Below, piece after piece: positions 27,070 through 28,817 of a stretch of DNA of 28,817 nucleotides. Origin of the DNA: a virus. Numbering within the stretch: the stretch's first letter is position 1; every line of letters starts with the position of its first letter. The stretch lies in the IMG/VR virus record IMGVR_UViG_3300045952_000348, positions 1 through 28,817 of that record; one strand, written 5' to 3'. The notes under the pieces are model-generated. The model saw only the letters and a program-made list of their open reading frames with translations. It made no database searches and was not told the DNA's origin. Made by a program: the position numbers and the translations under genes.

Positions 27070-28651
27070 GGGCGGGTTCCTCGTCTGTGAATAGCTGCCC
27101 CTGCCCATCCATCCGCGCACTCCGCGTCCTCCGCGGTTGTTTCTGCCGCGCAAACCGCGGCGGCTTGGCAATCCGCTCCCGGGCCAGCTCCGCGTAAGCC
27201 TCCGACAGCTCGCAGCCGATCCAGTCGCGGCCCAGGGCCCGGGCCACCTGCGCCGTCGTGCCGCTGCCGAGGAACGGATCGAGGACCAGTGATTTAACCG
27301 CGGAGGACGCGGAGGACGCGGAGAGGCAAGAACAGGTCGGCCAGTGGTCGATGACGCTCGACACGGCCACATGCCGCTGGGGATCGCGGTTGCCGTAGTT
27401 GAGCGTCGAATGCTGCCAGTTGGTCCCCGGGTCGATGTCGGTCCGCTGCGCGTGGGCCGCCAGGATCTTGCAGTCTTCCCCTGGCCGCGTGGCGACGCGC
27501 TCGCTTTCGACGACCGGGGCGAACGGGGCGCCGCACGCTCCGCAGCAGCGCTCGCTCGTCCCCGCCAGGAGGCACCGCCGCGGCAGCTCCGAGGGGAACG
27601 TGGCGAAATGGGCCTGCTTGTACGGCTCGTTAGACAGTTCGACAACCGTCGAATCCGCGTAGACGTTCAGAAACCTCTTGCACCAGGCAACATCGTCGCT
27701 GGTGAACAGATGCCGCCAGAAGGAGCGGGGATTGCGCGTCTTGCTGATCTTGCGGAATGGCTCCTTGCCCGGCTCGAGGTTCTTGCCGTTGAACTCTCCG
27801 CGGATATGGCTCGATCGCTTCGGCTGGCCGTCTTTACAGTCCGCCGGATGCTGGCTCGACATTTCCTGCACCGCGTCACCATCGCAGAAATACTCGGCCG
27901 ACTTGGAGAGCAGGAACACGTATTCATGCCCGGTCGTCGGCCGCCACCGCCCGCGGCGGAGGACCCAGCCGCCCGTCGCCTTGCACTTGTCGCAGCCGGG
28001 GCAGGGGGCCCACTTGGCCGCCTTCGGTGACGCCACGCGGCCGCCGGACGTGCCGTACCAATTCTCCGCGTCTCCCACTCGCTTCCTCTCCCCCTCTGGA
28101 TCCGTTTGCGACGGATGATCTCCATTCCATCCCGCTCCCGCCACCTTCACCCGGCAGCGGCGCCATTGCCAGCCGCGGACGCTTTCCGGCATGGGGGAGC
28201 GCTTGGCCCAGACGATCGTCGATCGCCAGTACCAGCCATCCGCCTGCAGGGCCGCCGCCACCCGATGGGGCATGTTCAGCAGGTCGCCAGGTTTAATCCC
28301 CGACGTCACCCGGCGCCGGCCGATCGGCTCGCCATGCAGCTCCGCGGGATGCCTGCCCGTGGTCGCTCCGCCCCACTTTGTATCGTCGCAGTAGGTATCC
28401 CCCAAATTCAGCCACAGCGTGCCGTCGTCGCGGAGAGCGTCGCGGACCAGGCGGAAGACGTCCACCATCGTCTGAACGAACGCTTCCGGCGTCGGCTCGC
28501 TGCCGATCTCCAGGGCCTTGAGGGGATGATCCTGCGGCAGATAGCTCCGCAGCCCCCAGTAGGGCGGACTGGTAACGCACGTCTGCACGCTCCGCGGGGG
28601 AATCTCCCGCAGGGTCTGCCGCACGTCGCCAATCAGGATCGTGTTACGCAT
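27062..28651 (-). CDS. DNA methyltransferase, beta class (N4-cytosine or N6-adenine)
   Basis: 529 residues from ATG 28651 (AGGTGA upstream). The catalytic TSPPYW motif is at residues 27-32 and the AdoMet-binding motif LDPFLGSGTTAQVARALG lies near the C-terminus, the motif order of beta-class enzymes. Target-recognition region in between contains CPGCDKCK and CCGACG knuckles, possibly zinc binding. Two dispersed GCGGAG repeats are inserted in frame (SCLSASSASSAVK just before the AdoMet motif, and KQPRRTRSARM near the end). No restriction endonuclease is adjacent, so it is probably a protective orphan enzyme. Confidence 0.88.
   Translation of the reverse strand: MRNTILIGDVRQTLREIPPRSVQTCVTSPPYWGLRSYLPQDHPLKALEIGSEPTPEAFVQTMVDVFRLVRDALRDDGTLWLNLGDTYCDDTKWGGATTGRHPAELHGEPIGRRRVTSGIKPGDLLNMPHRVAAALQADGWYWRSTIVWAKRSPMPESVRGWQWRRCRVKVAGAGWNGDHPSQTDPEGERKRVGDAENWYGTSGGRVASPKAAKWAPCPGCDKCKATGGWVLRRGRWRPTTGHEYVFLLSKSAEYFCDGDAVQEMSSQHPADCKDGQPKRSSHIRGEFNGKNLEPGKEPFRKISKTRNPRSFWRHLFTSDDVAWCKRFLNVYADSTVVELSNEPYKQAHFATFPSELPRRCLLAGTSERCCGACGAPFAPVVESERVATRPGEDCKILAAHAQRTDIDPGTNWQHSTLNYGNRDPQRHVAVSSVIDHWPTCSCLSASSASSAVKSLVLDPFLGSGTTAQVARALGRDWIGCELSEAYAELARERIAKPPRFARQKQPRRTRSARMDGQGQLFTDEEPARG
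27295..27327. repeat. GCGGAG-type dispersed repeat in the methyltransferase gene
   Basis: AACCGCGGAGGACGCGGAGG followed by ACGCGGAGAGG, translated in frame shortly before the AdoMet-binding motif. Related copies: 27116-27139 (same gene), 25234-25255 (gap after the 25275-25916 gene), 22645-22676 and 9905-9942. Confidence 0.65.
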
Positions 28652-28662
28652 CACCACTCACC
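28649..28662. repeat. Two GGTGAGT-like units at the methyltransferase start
   Basis: On the minus strand GGTGAGT GGTGATG; the second unit contains the start codon. Confidence 0.5.
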
Positions 28663-28793
28663 TATCCCACCAGCTGCTCAAACGTGCCCAGGAACGAGTG
28701 ATACGCCGTCTCCCGGTCCCAGGGGCGGATCGTCCCGGCCAGCGGCGGCGGCAGCTCGTCGTCGCCGGTTCCACGATGATTGCCCCCCGCCAT
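28662..28793 (-). CDS. Possible small protein at window edge
   Basis: A 43-residue frame (MAGGNHRGTGDDELPPPLAG, then WDRETAYHSFLGTFEQLVG) ends 11 nt before the methyltransferase. An in-frame TAG occurs upstream at about 28806-28808, so it does not continue beyond the window unless that stop reflects a broken gene. It may be the 3' remnant of a longer gene. Confidence 0.4.
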   Translation of the reverse strand: MAGGNHRGTGDDELPPPLAGTIRPWDRETAYHSFLGTFEQLVG

Positions 28794-28817
28794 CAGGTCC
28801 CGCAGCTACGTCGCCAG

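Noticed and set aside
27062-28651. Complete restriction-modification system
   Set aside because: No endonuclease-like gene is adjacent; the neighbours are a small winged-helix-like protein and short unknown ORFs.
1475-28662. CRISPR array interpretation of the tandem repeats
   Set aside because: The units are 7 bp, directly adjacent, and have no spacers. No cas gene is present.

Overview
The window is GC-rich and reads as part of a tailed-phage or prophage genome with a lambda-like (siphovirus) structural module. The host was probably a planctomycete or a similar high-GC bacterium. This rests on general features (dispersed GCGGAG-type repeats, many heptanucleotide tandem repeats, a CsrA homologue) and not on a taxonomic marker, so it is an inference. 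No integrase, tRNA or rRNA was found. Both ends cut through the element: the tape measure gene runs off the left edge and only a small ORF precedes the methyltransferase at the right edge. || Region 1 (1-16827, minus strand) is the late operon, read right to left. It starts with a secreted papain-like cysteine protease and two membrane-associated proteins (possible lysis genes). A ParB-like protein, an Acb2-like cyclic-nucleotide sponge, small and large terminase subunits, three unknown small proteins, a gpW-position protein and the portal follow. Then come an S49 head protease with a nested scaffold, a decoration protein, the major capsid protein, three neck/tail-joining proteins, the major tail protein, a small protein, a frameshifting tail chaperone and the tape measure. 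One leftward promoter (TTGACC-16-TAGATT, 16889-16916) sits upstream. Its leader carries a 12-bp perfect hairpin followed by T7 that overlaps the first start codon, so termination or occlusion at this point could gate late expression. || Region 2 (17060-23683, plus strand) is an early-type set of small single-gene cassettes. Ten consecutive genes share an intergenic module. Nine of the ten have a GC-rich hairpin with varying stem sequence and an invariant GAUCAG hexaloop, and most then have a pyrimidine tract. All ten have the motif CCTGGAGCACG (last base varies once), starting exactly 15 nt before ATG. Three related sigma70-like promoters with 16-bp spacers feed the set, and their start points fall next to a GAUCAG hairpin. 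Recognisable products are a zinc-ribbon protein, an ArdC N-domain-like protein, a DUF3560 protein, a DnaJ-type zinc-finger protein and an excisionase-like HTH protein. || Region 3 (23668-28817, minus strand) holds csrA, a protein with an RNA polymerase alpha-CTD-like domain, an unknown protein, a conserved phage protein with a TIM-barrel-like feel, an ASCH-domain protein, two small proteins and a beta-class DNA methyltransferase. Regions 2 and 3 converge, and the HTH gene and csrA overlap tail to tail. || Across the window at least 17 unrelated short tandem arrays all have a period of 7 bp and cluster at gene ends, often supplying start or stop codons. The most unusual features are the GAUCAG/CTGGAGCACG leader system, its possible link to the encoded CsrA, the heptanucleotide arrays and the gated late leader.
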